Of a stretch of DNA of 64,000 bases, positions 1 to 7,588 are shown piece by piece. How positions within the stretch are numbered: position 1 is the first letter of the stretch; every line of letters begins with the position of its first letter. Under the pieces are notes generated by a model, which saw only the letters and a list, made by a program, of their open reading frames with translations, was not told where the DNA came from and searched no databases. The position numbers and the translations under genes were made by a program. Origin of the DNA: Clostridia bacterium (GTDB lineage Bacteria > Bacillota > Clostridia > Christensenellales > UBA1242); NCBI GenBank assembly GCA_017399265.1, contig JAFQDL010000015.1, positions 62,001 to 126,000 on the forward strand. The letters run 5' to 3'.

Positions 1-229
1 CTTCAGCAGACAATCCCTCTGTCTTTTCGATTTCTTTATCCAATCCTACTTTTTCTTTCAAATAATAAGCATCTCTACTTATTGCTTTTTTACTTTTACT
101 ATCCTCAATTTTTTTGTGTTCATAAACACCTACTTGAGCCTTGTGCTCCATATAATTGATACTAGCTCTATGCGTGAGAATTTCTACTTGAGCAGATTTA
201 TATCTCTCCGCTAAACTTCTTTCTGCCAT
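1..229 (-). CDS. Hypothetical protein, 3' end beyond window edge
   Basis: The reading frame starts at the ATG complementary to 227-229 and stays open for 76 codons to base 1, so the C-terminus lies outside the window. An AGGAG ribosome binding site sits at 241-245, 11 bases upstream. The visible residues begin MAERSLAERYKSAQVEIL and are highly charged and predicted helical (many Lys, Glu and Arg), with no motif I recognise. It lies downstream of the structured RNA and terminator at 405-661, so that unit could act as its leader. Function unknown. Confidence 0.6.
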   Translation of the reverse strand, partial: MAERSLAERYKSAQVEILTHRASINYMEHKAQVGVYEHKKIEDSKSKKAISRDAYYLKEKVGLDKEIEKTEGLSAE

Positions 230-404
230 TTTTTTATTTTCTCCTATATAATTATATTTATCTAGAATTTTACTAAAATTCTATAATATTGGTATCAGTT
301 TATAGTTTTTGCAATATTTTGTCAAATTATTTTATTGTTTTACGTATCAAATCTTACAAAAACATATTATTTTTTCTAAAAACAGCGGATTTTACCTAAA
401 AAAA

Positions 405-436
405 CAAAAAAAATCAGGGTTTGCAATTTCCCTGAT
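405..436 (-). terminator. Intrinsic terminator ending the structured RNA
   Basis: Minus-strand stem ATCAGGG/CCCTGAT (430-436 with 413-419) with a 10-base loop, followed by a run of eight T. It lies about 180 bases before the next start codon (229), a spacing compatible with either a stand-alone RNA or attenuation. Confidence 0.8.
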
Positions 437-649
437 CCCCTTATATTCTATAGAATATAACGCAGGTTTATACCTATCAGTTCTAGATATTGATAAGCCC
501 CCTGCAGCGACTTTCGTTTGCAATTCGAATGTCACTTTGACCTGGCTTTGCAATAGCCAAGCGGTATACACCTAAAAAATAATCGTAGTTTTTGTTATTT
601 AGCTGGGTGTTGCGCCCCCTCTACTCTAATGCATGTCTTTTAGCTAGAC
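411..649 (-). ncRNA. Putative structured RNA (stand-alone sRNA or terminator-controlled leader)
   Basis: A roughly 240-base stretch bounded by a near-perfect promoter and a strong intrinsic terminator, with no open frame on the transcribed strand. On the minus strand it opens with a 7-bp hairpin (arms CATGTCT and AGACATG, loop of 7). Later come a 7-bp hairpin around the loop ATTGCAA (arms CTTGGCT/AGCCAGG), a GTCA/TGAC hairpin, a TTCG/CGAA hairpin, a GCAGG/CCTGC helix and a perfect 20-bp palindrome at 441-460. I could not match it to tmRNA, SRP RNA, 6S RNA, T-box, lysine, SAM, TPP, FMN or c-di-GMP classes from their conserved cores. It may be an independent sRNA or a riboswitch-like leader for the gene starting at 229. 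Confidence 0.55.
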
Positions 650-655
650 ATGAAT

Positions 656-685
656 ATTATATGACAAACAAAAGCATTTTGTCAA
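656..685 (-). promoter_or_regulatory. Consensus promoter of the structured RNA
   Basis: The minus strand reads TTGACA (680-685), an 18-base spacer and TATAAT (656-661), a perfect match at both boxes. The predicted start is near 649. It lies just downstream of the rpsI terminator, so the RNA is an independent transcription unit. Confidence 0.8.
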
Positions 686-696
686 TAGTATAAAGC

Positions 697-731
697 AAAA
701 AAAATGCAAAGTTTGTAAAAACCTTGCATTT
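697..731 (-). terminator. Terminator of rplM-rpsI
   Basis: Minus-strand stem AAATGCAA/TTGCATTT followed by a T-run, beginning 19 bases after the rpsI stop codon. Confidence 0.8.
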
Positions 732-749
732 TGTAAACCCAAAAGATAA

Positions 750-1172
750 TTATCTCTTTCTGAATTGTGGAGCTTTACGAGCTTTCTTAAGACCGTATTT
801 CTTTCTTTCTTTAGCTCTAGCATCACGAGTAAGCAAGCCAGCTTTCTTAACTTCTGCCTTTAGAGTTTCGTCTGCTCTAACAAGTGCTCTAGCGATACCG
901 TGTCTGATAGCACCAGCTTGTCCAGTAAGACCACCACCATGAACATTAACTTCTACATCGTACTTTTCAGTCATTTCAGTAAGTGCTAATGCTTGAACAG
1001 CGATTTGTCTTAGAGTACCAAGACCAAAATATTCTTCTAGTGCAACACCATTAATATTAATTACACCTTTACCATTAGGGAATAATCTAACTCTAGCGAT
1101 AGATTGTTTTCTTCTACCAGTAGCATTGATACTAGTTCTTTCAACTTTTTTAGTAGTTTTCTTTTCTGCCAT
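750..1172 (-). CDS. rpsI: 30S ribosomal protein S9
   Basis: 140 residues. The sequence carries the S9 core from about residue 15: [16 protein letters not shown], the central [19 protein letters not shown] block and the basic C-terminal tail [12 protein letters not shown], which in the family reaches toward the P-site tRNA. S9 belongs to the small-subunit head. It has a short Lys-rich N-terminal extension. The start ATG overlaps the rplM stop codon as TAATG, and a GGGGGAG ribosome binding site lies inside the end of rplM, so the two are translationally coupled as in most Bacillota. Confidence 0.97.
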   Translation of the reverse strand: MAEKKTTKKVERTSINATGRRKQSIARVRLFPNGKGVININGVALEEYFGLGTLRQIAVQALALTEMTEKYDVEVNVHGGGLTGQAGAIRHGIARALVRADETLKAEVKKAGLLTRDARAKERKKYGLKKARKAPQFRKR

Positions 1173-1615
1173 TATTTAACTCCCCCTTTGATATTATAGT
1201 TAACTGGTTGTTGTGCTTCGTGAGGATGCTCTGCTCCTTTGTAAACTTTCAATTTCTTGAACATTTCACGACCTAAAGAATTCTTTGGAAGCATACCTTT
1301 AACAGCTTTTTCCATAACAAAATCTGAACGATTAGCCATCAAAGTCTTGTATTGAACTTCTTTTAGTCCACCTGGGAAACCAGAGTGTCTGTAATAATAT
1401 TTTTTGTTTTCTTTGTCACCAGTAAGGATAACCTTATCTGTATTAATAACGATTACATAATCGCCTGTATCTACATGTGGAGTATATGTAGGTTTGTGTT
1501 TTCCACGAAGAAGATGTGCTACATGAGTTGCAACTCTACCTAATGGCATATTAGCAGCATCAACAACCAACCACTTTCTTTCCACAGTATTCTTATTTGC
1601 CATAACTGTCTTCAT
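1172..1615 (-). CDS. rplM: 50S ribosomal protein L13
   Basis: 147 residues, full length for L13. Family landmarks are [18 protein letters not shown] near the N-terminus, [16 protein letters not shown], the [10 protein letters not shown] segment, and [21 protein letters not shown]. It is an early-assembly large-subunit protein. The first ATG (1613-1615) lies 13 bases from an AGGAG at 1629-1633; a second ATG four codons later is a possible alternative start. First gene of the rplM-rpsI operon, which has a 122-base leader. Confidence 0.97.
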   Translation of the reverse strand: MKTVMANKNTVERKWLVVDAANMPLGRVATHVAHLLRGKHKPTYTPHVDTGDYVIVINTDKVILTGDKENKKYYYRHSGFPGGLKEVQYKTLMANRSDFVMEKAVKGMLPKNSLGREMFKKLKVYKGAEHPHEAQQPVNYNIKGGVK

Positions 1616-1772
1616 AAAGAATTTTTCTCCTATTTTTATACTAATTTTATCTTAAATAATAATGTCTCTTATTGTTATTTCAACCGCTATAATTTGTAGG
1701 GGCTAACTTACAAAAAATAACCTTGAAATTTCAAAGCGATATAATTTTACTCTAAAAGTTTCACTTTGTCAA
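1616..1772 (-). promoter_or_regulatory. rplM promoter and leader
   Basis: TTGACA (1767-1772), a 17-base spacer and TAAAAT (1744-1749) on the minus strand predict a start near 1737 and a leader of about 120 bases. Bacillota rplM genes often carry an L13-binding leader. The leader here contains a short conserved-looking segment (AGTTAGCCCCTAC), but I cannot confirm the L13-leader fold by eye. Confidence 0.65.
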
Positions 1773-1824
1773 GGATTTTTTGAAAATATATTTATATATT
1801 TAGTCTAATTTTTTACACAACTAC

Positions 1825-2601
1825 TCAATCTATTGCTACTTTTTCAAATTCATCTATCGCCCTATCTTCATGCGAATGTGCTACAGTTAATGACATAACA
1901 GATTTAGCACCTGCTGAAATAAGCACCTTTACACATTCATCAATTGTCACACCTGTAGTGTATACGTCGTCTACTACCAACACTCTTTTTCCTTTCACAA
2001 TGTCTTGATTTATTACGCTAAAAGCATCTTGCATATTGGTTAGTCTTTCTTCTCTAGTAAGTTTTGCTTGAATTGATGTATCCTTTACACGAATTAGTAC
2101 ATCTTCTCTTACAAGTCGCCTATCTTTATCAAATGATTCTAGCAAAAGACTGGATTGATTAAATCCCCTTTCTCTTAGCTTAGATTTACTAAGCGGTACA
2201 GGTATTATTAAATCAAAAGTGTTACCCTCTTTTGTTATGTCTAGATATTTGTCATATAAGATTTTGCCAAGTGGTGCTTTTAGATAACGCGCACCAGAAT
2301 ATTTGAATTTATGAATTAGTAGCTTAATATTCCCATCATACAGACAAGCACTAAAATTCCTTTCTACAAGTTTGCCATGTACTTTACAATCACTACAAAA
2401 TCTCGTATCCGCAATAACTTTGCTCCCACATTTTTCACACGACTTGTATATAAAGTCTACATCACGTAAGCAATGTAGACATATACTATACATATCCATT
2501 CCTGTCAATTCTTCGTTGCACACAACACAAGTCAAATCATAAGGAAATATAAAATCTGACACTTTGGTTTTTATATTTTTCAAACTCTTTAAAATTTTCA
2601 T
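1825..2601 (-). CDS. comF: ComF family phosphoribosyltransferase-like protein
   Basis: 258 residues. The N-terminal third has the paired zinc-finger cysteines of ComF: CVVC and CLHC, then CEKC and CSDC (residues about 25-75). The C-terminal half is a PRTase fold with the phosphoribosyl-diphosphate loop VLVVDDVYTTGVT near residue 215 and the ComF signature KLRERGFNQ near 150. ComF acts with ComFA in DNA uptake in competent Bacillota, but orphan copies are common. It follows recD2 by 14 bases, probably co-transcribed, which fits a DNA-processing role. No comFA is visible here. Confidence 0.9.
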   Translation of the reverse strand: MKILKSLKNIKTKVSDFIFPYDLTCVVCNEELTGMDMYSICLHCLRDVDFIYKSCEKCGSKVIADTRFCSDCKVHGKLVERNFSACLYDGNIKLLIHKFKYSGARYLKAPLGKILYDKYLDITKEGNTFDLIIPVPLSKSKLRERGFNQSSLLLESFDKDRRLVREDVLIRVKDTSIQAKLTREERLTNMQDAFSVINQDIVKGKRVLVVDDVYTTGVTIDECVKVLISAGAKSVMSLTVAHSHEDRAIDEFEKVAID

Positions 2602-2615
2602 TCTTATATCTCGTT

Positions 2616-4823
2616 TTATTGTTTGTTTAGGATCAAATCCAGATTTGTCAAAAACTCATGTAGCATGGTAAATCGCACTTGTGTGTGATTGTTATGTACC
2701 ATTCTACCAATACATTGTTTTGTACCAACTAGTACTACCATTTTTTTAGCTCTAGTCACTGCTGTGTACAATAGATTTCTTGTAAGTAGCATTGGTGGAC
2801 CAGAAAGCACAGGGATTATTACTGCATCGAATTCACTACCTTGGCTTTTGTGAATAGTTATAGCATAACTAAGCACAAGTTCACTCAATTCACTTCTAAG
2901 ATAAACTGCCCGCCTATTGTCTTCGAAGTCCACTGTCACTTGATGAGTATTAATATCTATCTCAGATATTACACCTATATCTCCATTAAATACACCTGAG
3001 CCGATCTCGCCATTTGGTTTTTTCCAAGACCTCTCATAGTTATTGGATATCTGCATAATACGATCATTCTCTCTAAATATGTACTTATCCAATTCTATTT
3101 CTACTTTGTTTAGTGATGGTGGATTGATAATATGCTGCAATTCCTTATTAATATTATCTATTCCATTAAGACCTGCTTTCATAGGGCAAAGGACTTGTAT
3201 CTTAGATGAATCTACACCTAGAAACTTAGGAATTCTAGTCGTACACATAGAAAGTATCTCTTTTATCACTCCCTCTTGACTACCCTGCTCACTAAAGAAA
3301 AAATCTTTGCTCTGATTATCAAATATAGGCATTTTACCTTTATTTATAGCATGCGCATTGGTAATAATCAAACTATCTTGCCCTTGTCTATAAATCTGTG
3401 TTAAGCAGACTGTAGCAAATTGTTTACTCTCCAAAATATCTGCCAGAACGTTCCCACAACCGACACTTGCTAATTGGTCCTTATCCCCTACTAATATTAG
3501 TTGTGTACCCTGCCTTAATGCACGTGTCAGATAATACATAAGTTGCACATCTACCATACTTACTTCGTCAATTATTACCACATCATATGGAAGTTTATTC
3601 ATACTATTATAGTGGAACATATTTACATTGGTATAGTCTAATTCCAATGCTCTATGAATAGTAGTTGCTTCCTTACCAGTACTCTCACTCAATCTCTTTG
3701 AAGCACGTCCAGTTGGGGCCATTAATTGCACTTTTTTATTAAGGCTTCGCATTATTTGTAATATACATTTTACAATAGTCGTCTTTCCTGTTCCTGGGCC
3801 TCCGGTAATTACAGATACTCCATTATCTATTGCCACACGCACTGCTTCTTTTTGGTTGTCATGCATAGAAATCTTATTAAGTATCTCATACATCTTGATT
3901 TCATCTTCTATATTAAGTCTAGTCTTTTCTACACTGGTGTCAAGTAATTGTAGCATGCACGCTATACTCTTTTCCATATTGTAATATTTAGTTAGCGCCA
4001 CACACTTTTCTTCCATATATTCATAAGACTTTACCACGCCATCAAGCATTAGCTTGTCTATACAATTTTCAATTACTTCTCTGTGCACTTCCATTTTTAA
4101 AAGATTTACAAGCTCTCCAAGCAAGTTCTCAAAATGAATAAAAGTATGTCCATTTTTGTCGGAATTATCTTTTAGCACGTGCAATATCCCTGCTCTGTAT
4201 CTAAATTCACTATTAGCTTCCACCCCCATACTTTGTGCAATTCTATCTGCAGTATAGAAACCAATCCCCTCTACATCTTCTACCAATCTATACGGATTGT
4301 CTTGCAATAACTCTACTGTCTTATTGCCATATCTATTATATATCTTGATAGAAAGATTAGTAGACACCCCATATCCTTGTAAAAACATAACCGCATTTTG
4401 CATTTTCTTAACTTCACCAAATTGCTCAGCTATCTCCAATGCTTTGTTGCTGCTTATCCCACGCACCTCCGCAAGTCTCTCTGGTGTAAATTCAATTATA
4501 TCTAGAGTATCTTTGCCAAATTTTTCTACAATATTATGTGCAGTTACAGGTCCTACTCCACGTATAAGCCCACTACTTAGATATTTTACAATACCCTCCG
4601 CAGTATTAGGAGGTGCAATCTTAACACTTTTTACACTAAATTGCTCTCCAAACCTTGCATGTTTGGTAAAAGCCCCCTCCATCTCTACACATTCGCCCTC
4701 GCAAATATTAGGGAATTTTCCAACAGCAGTGATTTCTTCGCCATCTACATCAACCAAGCACACTGTATAATTATTTTCACTATTTTTGTATACTATTTCT
4801 TCAACTATCCCGTTTAATTTCAT
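2616..4823 (-). CDS. recD2: RecD2-type ATP-dependent 5'-3' DNA helicase
   Basis: 735 residues, the usual RecD2 length. An N-terminal OB-like region and helix-hairpin-helix segments (about 80-200) precede the SF1B helicase core. Walker A is GGPGTGKTT at 341-349, Walker B VVIIDEVSM near 412-420, GDKDQLASV near 440, and the C-terminal motif TIHKSQGSEFDAVIIPV near 650 with YTAVTRAKK after it. RecD2 works outside RecBCD in stress tolerance and repair; no recB or recC is seen. The start ATG has AGGTG upstream. A promoter lies at 4854-4882. Confidence 0.95.
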   Translation of the reverse strand: MKLNGIVEEIVYKNSENNYTVCLVDVDGEEITAVGKFPNICEGECVEMEGAFTKHARFGEQFSVKSVKIAPPNTAEGIVKYLSSGLIRGVGPVTAHNIVEKFGKDTLDIIEFTPERLAEVRGISSNKALEIAEQFGEVKKMQNAVMFLQGYGVSTNLSIKIYNRYGNKTVELLQDNPYRLVEDVEGIGFYTADRIAQSMGVEANSEFRYRAGILHVLKDNSDKNGHTFIHFENLLGELVNLLKMEVHREVIENCIDKLMLDGVVKSYEYMEEKCVALTKYYNMEKSIACMLQLLDTSVEKTRLNIEDEIKMYEILNKISMHDNQKEAVRVAIDNGVSVITGGPGTGKTTIVKCILQIMRSLNKKVQLMAPTGRASKRLSESTGKEATTIHRALELDYTNVNMFHYNSMNKLPYDVVIIDEVSMVDVQLMYYLTRALRQGTQLILVGDKDQLASVGCGNVLADILESKQFATVCLTQIYRQGQDSLIITNAHAINKGKMPIFDNQSKDFFFSEQGSQEGVIKEILSMCTTRIPKFLGVDSSKIQVLCPMKAGLNGIDNINKELQHIINPPSLNKVEIELDKYIFRENDRIMQISNNYERSWKKPNGEIGSGVFNGDIGVISEIDINTHQVTVDFEDNRRAVYLRSELSELVLSYAITIHKSQGSEFDAVIIPVLSGPPMLLTRNLLYTAVTRAKKMVVLVGTKQCIGRMVHNNHTQVRFTMLHEFLTNLDLILNKQ

Positions 4824-4853
4824 GAAAACACCTTTTTATATTTTTCAAATAGT

Positions 4854-4882
4854 ATTTTAGCAAAATATTATCTTAAAAGCAA
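4854..4882 (-). promoter_or_regulatory. recD2-comF promoter
   Basis: TTGCTT (4877-4882), 17-base spacer, TAAAAT (4854-4859) on the minus strand. The predicted start is about 25 bases before the recD2 ATG. Confidence 0.55.
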
Positions 4883-5004
4883 ATTATATCAAACAAATGT
4901 TCTGAAATCTAACTATAACTTTTTTAGATTGCAAAACATATAGATTTGTTTTGAAAAAATATATTAAGTATTATATAATGCTTGTTATAAGGAGTAAACT
5001 TTAT

Positions 5005-5568
5005 ATGATTATTTACATTTTTGGAAAAAGCGGCTCTGGAAAGAGTTATTTGGCAGAGAGATTGGAAGAAAAACTACCTAATGCAGTTCATCTAAATATG
5101 GACGAAGTCAATAGTGAAATTATGAACCTTGCAACTATTAAAGATTTTGCTGTAGAAATATTTGGTAAAAATGTACTAGTAAATAACCAACTAGACAAAA
5201 AATATATCCTAAACACAATCAAAGATGATGAATTTACATACCTAAAATGGTCAACATATATGCTTATGCAATGTGAGGAATTCGTAAAATCCTTTATTAA
5301 GAATTCCAGCAAGGACTACTACATAATAGACCATCTAAATGCAGGAAAATTGTTATTAGAGGGCGATAAAGAATTATATGTGGAATGCGTAGAAGACGAC
5401 GAAACTAGGCTTGCAAGACTACAATCTAGAGACAATATTACAAAAGACGTATTTGAATATAGAGATAGAAAATACATGCCTCACGAATACGATATTAGAT
5501 ACGCAAACAATTTTGAAGAGGTGTTAGAGTTTATCAATAAAAATTCTACAAGCAAAACCTGCGAATAA
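5005..5568 (+). CDS. P-loop nucleotide kinase-like protein
   Basis: 187 residues from the ATG at 5005, chosen because AAGGAG at 4989-4994 sits 10 bases upstream; an in-frame TTG at 4951 would give a longer product but has no such site. The N-terminus is MIIYIFGKSGSGKSYLAERL, a Walker A of the small-molecule kinase type. A second region with DYYIIDHLNAG and a late LARLQSRDN segment (possible Arg-rich lid) resemble dephospho-CoA kinase or AAA-17-type kinases. The substrate cannot be assigned. It is a single-gene unit convergent with the Nudix gene. Confidence 0.7.
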   Translation: MIIYIFGKSGSGKSYLAERLEEKLPNAVHLNMDEVNSEIMNLATIKDFAVEIFGKNVLVNNQLDKKYILNTIKDDEFTYLKWSTYMLMQCEEFVKSFIKNSSKDYYIIDHLNAGKLLLEGDKELYVECVEDDETRLARLQSRDNITKDVFEYRDRKYMPHEYDIRYANNFEEVLEFINKNSTSKTCE

Positions 5569-5572
5569 AAAT

Positions 5573-5629
5573 AAAAAAAGTTATATTACTTAAGTTTGTT
5601 TACTTTAAGATAATATAACTTTTTTTTTG
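5573..5629. terminator. Bidirectional terminator between convergent genes
   Basis: Long imperfect stem with outer arms AGTTATATTA and TAATATAACT, flanked by A- and T-runs on both sides. It can end transcripts from both the kinase-like gene (+) and the Nudix gene (-). Confidence 0.8.
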
Positions 5630-5640
5630 TTTAAATTTAT

Positions 5641-6108
5641 TTAATCAAGTATATTCCATACCTTTTTAGCGGAAATGATTTGACTTTTAAAAGTTACCCC
5701 ATTGGACCATGTAATATATTTATTCAAATCATCTAACTTTACAAACAATCTCTCGTTTATTTCCCACTCTTTAGTAAATTCTAGTATATCTTTTACTTTA
5801 GCCGTATATCTCAATTGATAGTAAATTTCACCATTTTCAACTACTTCTACAGCACCTAAATACTTGATATCTTTTAGTGTTACACAAGCTTCTTCCATAA
5901 GTTCACGAGAAAGTGTTTCCAGTTGCGTCTCCCCTTCTTCAGGGTGCCCACCCGGAATAGTCCAAAACTTTTCCCCTTTAACTATTAACAACTCGTTCTT
6001 ATCATTGAATATATATCCGCTGACTTGTGTATACTTTTCATCTGTTAACGTAAAATTTTCTTTCCATAACATTTTACAATTATCTGATATTTGTTCATAA
6101 CAATTCAT
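5641..6108 (-). CDS. Nudix hydrolase
   Basis: 155 residues with the Nudix box GHPEEGETQLETLSRELMEE near residues 54-73 (GX5EX7REUXEE), preceded by the usual IPGG turn. The box's last glycine position is Cys (EEACV), a tolerated deviation. Nudix enzymes cleave nucleoside diphosphates linked to another group; the substrate is not predictable here. AGGGG lies 6-7 bases before the ATG. It follows the flippase-like gene by 29 bases on the same strand and ends at the bidirectional terminator. Confidence 0.85.
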   Translation of the reverse strand: MNCYEQISDNCKMLWKENFTLTDEKYTQVSGYIFNDKNELLIVKGEKFWTIPGGHPEEGETQLETLSRELMEEACVTLKDIKYLGAVEVVENGEIYYQLRYTAKVKDILEFTKEWEINERLFVKLDDLNKYITWSNGVTFKSQIISAKKVWNILD

Positions 6109-6137
6109 AACAAACCCCTATCACATAATACTCATGT

Positions 6138-7478
6138 TTAATTAGCGATTTCTTCACTCTCTGCCACTAAGTATTCTTTTTTTCTTTTTCTCATTCTTAC
6201 TATGCTGTCCCAAACTATTAGAATAAGCCCGCACAGAATTATTCCATAATAAGTAAATAATCTCCAGAATAACATTGCCCAGAACGCCATATCTGGCTTA
6301 AACATTGCACCAAACAATCCCATAAAGGAAAGCTCTGCAGCACCGGAGCCACCCGGCATAGGCACTAATGATGATGCCACATCACAAAGGATTGATAGTG
6401 ATACAATCTCTAACCAACTTTTTGCAACAACTACTCCAGATAATATATCCGCATAGTTAAATGCCAAGTATACACAATAAGCAATTGAGGCATGAAGTAG
6501 AATTGTTAATGCCGAATATATAACTTGACTAATTACTTGTATAGGACTCTTTGAGAATTTCTTGATAGTAGTCTGATAATTTTTAAAAGTATTATTTACT
6601 TTCTCATATGCTGTGTCATAATTTTTAACTATTCTAATTTTTGTAGCAAATTTAAGTAACCCATTAACTATCTTGCCGCCAAATCTATTGCTAGTAGACA
6701 TAGAGAAATTGAACAAGAATATAAATATATTACCTATAATACCTACCCATGCTAAATATTTTACAACATTAGCCACATCTGTAACTTCGCTTGGAAAACA
6801 TATTACTATTAGACCAATTATACAGAATGCTACCTGCCAGAACAAATATTTTGCAAGAGGCACACCGGTTGCTGTCTCTGCCTTGTATCCATCTTTACTC
6901 ATATAGTATATTTGGAATGGTTGTCCACCAGAACCAAATGGAGTTATGCAGTCCCAGTACCTACCTATAACCGCTACTTTTTGTGCAAACCATGGTCTAT
7001 TCTTTCCTGTAGCATGCCTAATCAATTGAAAAAATTTCAAACCCTCTATAAATAGGCTAAGTATCATAAAACCAAAGCCTAAGAATAAAAATCTATAATA
7101 TGGAGCCTCAGCAAAAAGTTCACTAATAGGTTTTATTCCGCCATCTAAAGATTGCTTAACAAACAATATTGCGACTATCACAATATTAAGCAATATAAAT
7201 CCCCAGCTAAGGACTTGCTTGTTAAATTTCTTTTTCTTTTTAGGGAGTTTTGGATTTTCTGTAATTACACCTGATTCAGTAGCATCCTGATATACATCAT
7301 CTGGAGTAAGAGCAAAACGCGAAAAAATCGTGACCTCTTTGTCAACATGTTTTTTTAGAACTTTATTAGAATTCTTTGCCTTTAACACCCTCTTGACTGT
7401 TTTTTTATTCTCGTCACGAGTAGATGAATCTACAGCAGTTTCAACAATTTTATCTTCTTTATTATCCACTTTCCCCAT
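6138..7478 (-). CDS. Lysylphosphatidylglycerol-synthase-TM/YbhN-like integral membrane protein
   Basis: About 446 residues from the ATG at 7478. A charged cytoplasmic N-terminus (about 95 residues) precedes eight or so hydrophobic segments. The family signature region is present: RPWFAQKVAVIGRYWDCITPFGSGGQPFQIYYM and later SLVPMPGGSGAAELSFMGL, as in the UPF0104/MprF-flippase fold. Members move or shield lipids or lipid-linked products; the substrate is unknown. The in-frame ATG at 7514 lies inside an extended -10 element (TGGTATACT at 7503-7511 on the minus strand), so a downstream start (7478, or GTG at 7469) is more likely. Start uncertain. Confidence 0.8.
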   Translation of the reverse strand: MGKVDNKEDKIVETAVDSSTRDENKKTVKRVLKAKNSNKVLKKHVDKEVTIFSRFALTPDDVYQDATESGVITENPKLPKKKKKFNKQVLSWGFILLNIVIVAILFVKQSLDGGIKPISELFAEAPYYRFLFLGFGFMILSLFIEGLKFFQLIRHATGKNRPWFAQKVAVIGRYWDCITPFGSGGQPFQIYYMSKDGYKAETATGVPLAKYLFWQVAFCIIGLIVICFPSEVTDVANVVKYLAWVGIIGNIFIFLFNFSMSTSNRFGGKIVNGLLKFATKIRIVKNYDTAYEKVNNTFKNYQTTIKKFSKSPIQVISQVIYSALTILLHASIAYCVYLAFNYADILSGVVVAKSWLEIVSLSILCDVASSLVPMPGGSGAAELSFMGLFGAMFKPDMAFWAMLFWRLFTYYGIILCGLILIVWDSIVRMRKRKKEYLVAESEEIAN

Positions 7479-7556
7479 TCCAATTATTATTTTTACCATT
7501 TTAGTATACCACAAGTATCATTTAATCAAAAAGGAATTTTGTCTAAAAATACAAAA

Positions 7557-7584
7557 GAAACACGAAAAATTGTTCTCGTGTTTC
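7557..7584 (-). terminator. Terminator of the LRR surface protein at 7589-9331
   Basis: Perfect 9-bp stem GAAACACGA/TCGTGTTTC followed on the minus strand by a T-rich tail. It begins right at the stop codon. Confidence 0.75.
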
Positions 7585-7588
7585 TAAC

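Noticed and set aside
309..575. Plus-strand 88-codon open frame
   Set aside because: It is antisense to the structured RNA unit, has no ribosome binding site, and its composition is not protein-like.
405..649. Assignment of the RNA to tmRNA, SRP RNA, 6S RNA, T-box or a known riboswitch
   Set aside because: The diagnostic cores (CCA end and tag frame, GGAAGCAGC loop, AGGGTGGNACCGCG, classical riboswitch junctions) were looked for and not found. A loose GCAAAC...GAAAG similarity to c-di-GMP riboswitches is too weak.
3043..3279. Plus-strand open frames inside recD2 (also 4297-4770)
   Set aside because: Shadows of a strongly conserved minus-strand helicase; no ribosome binding sites.
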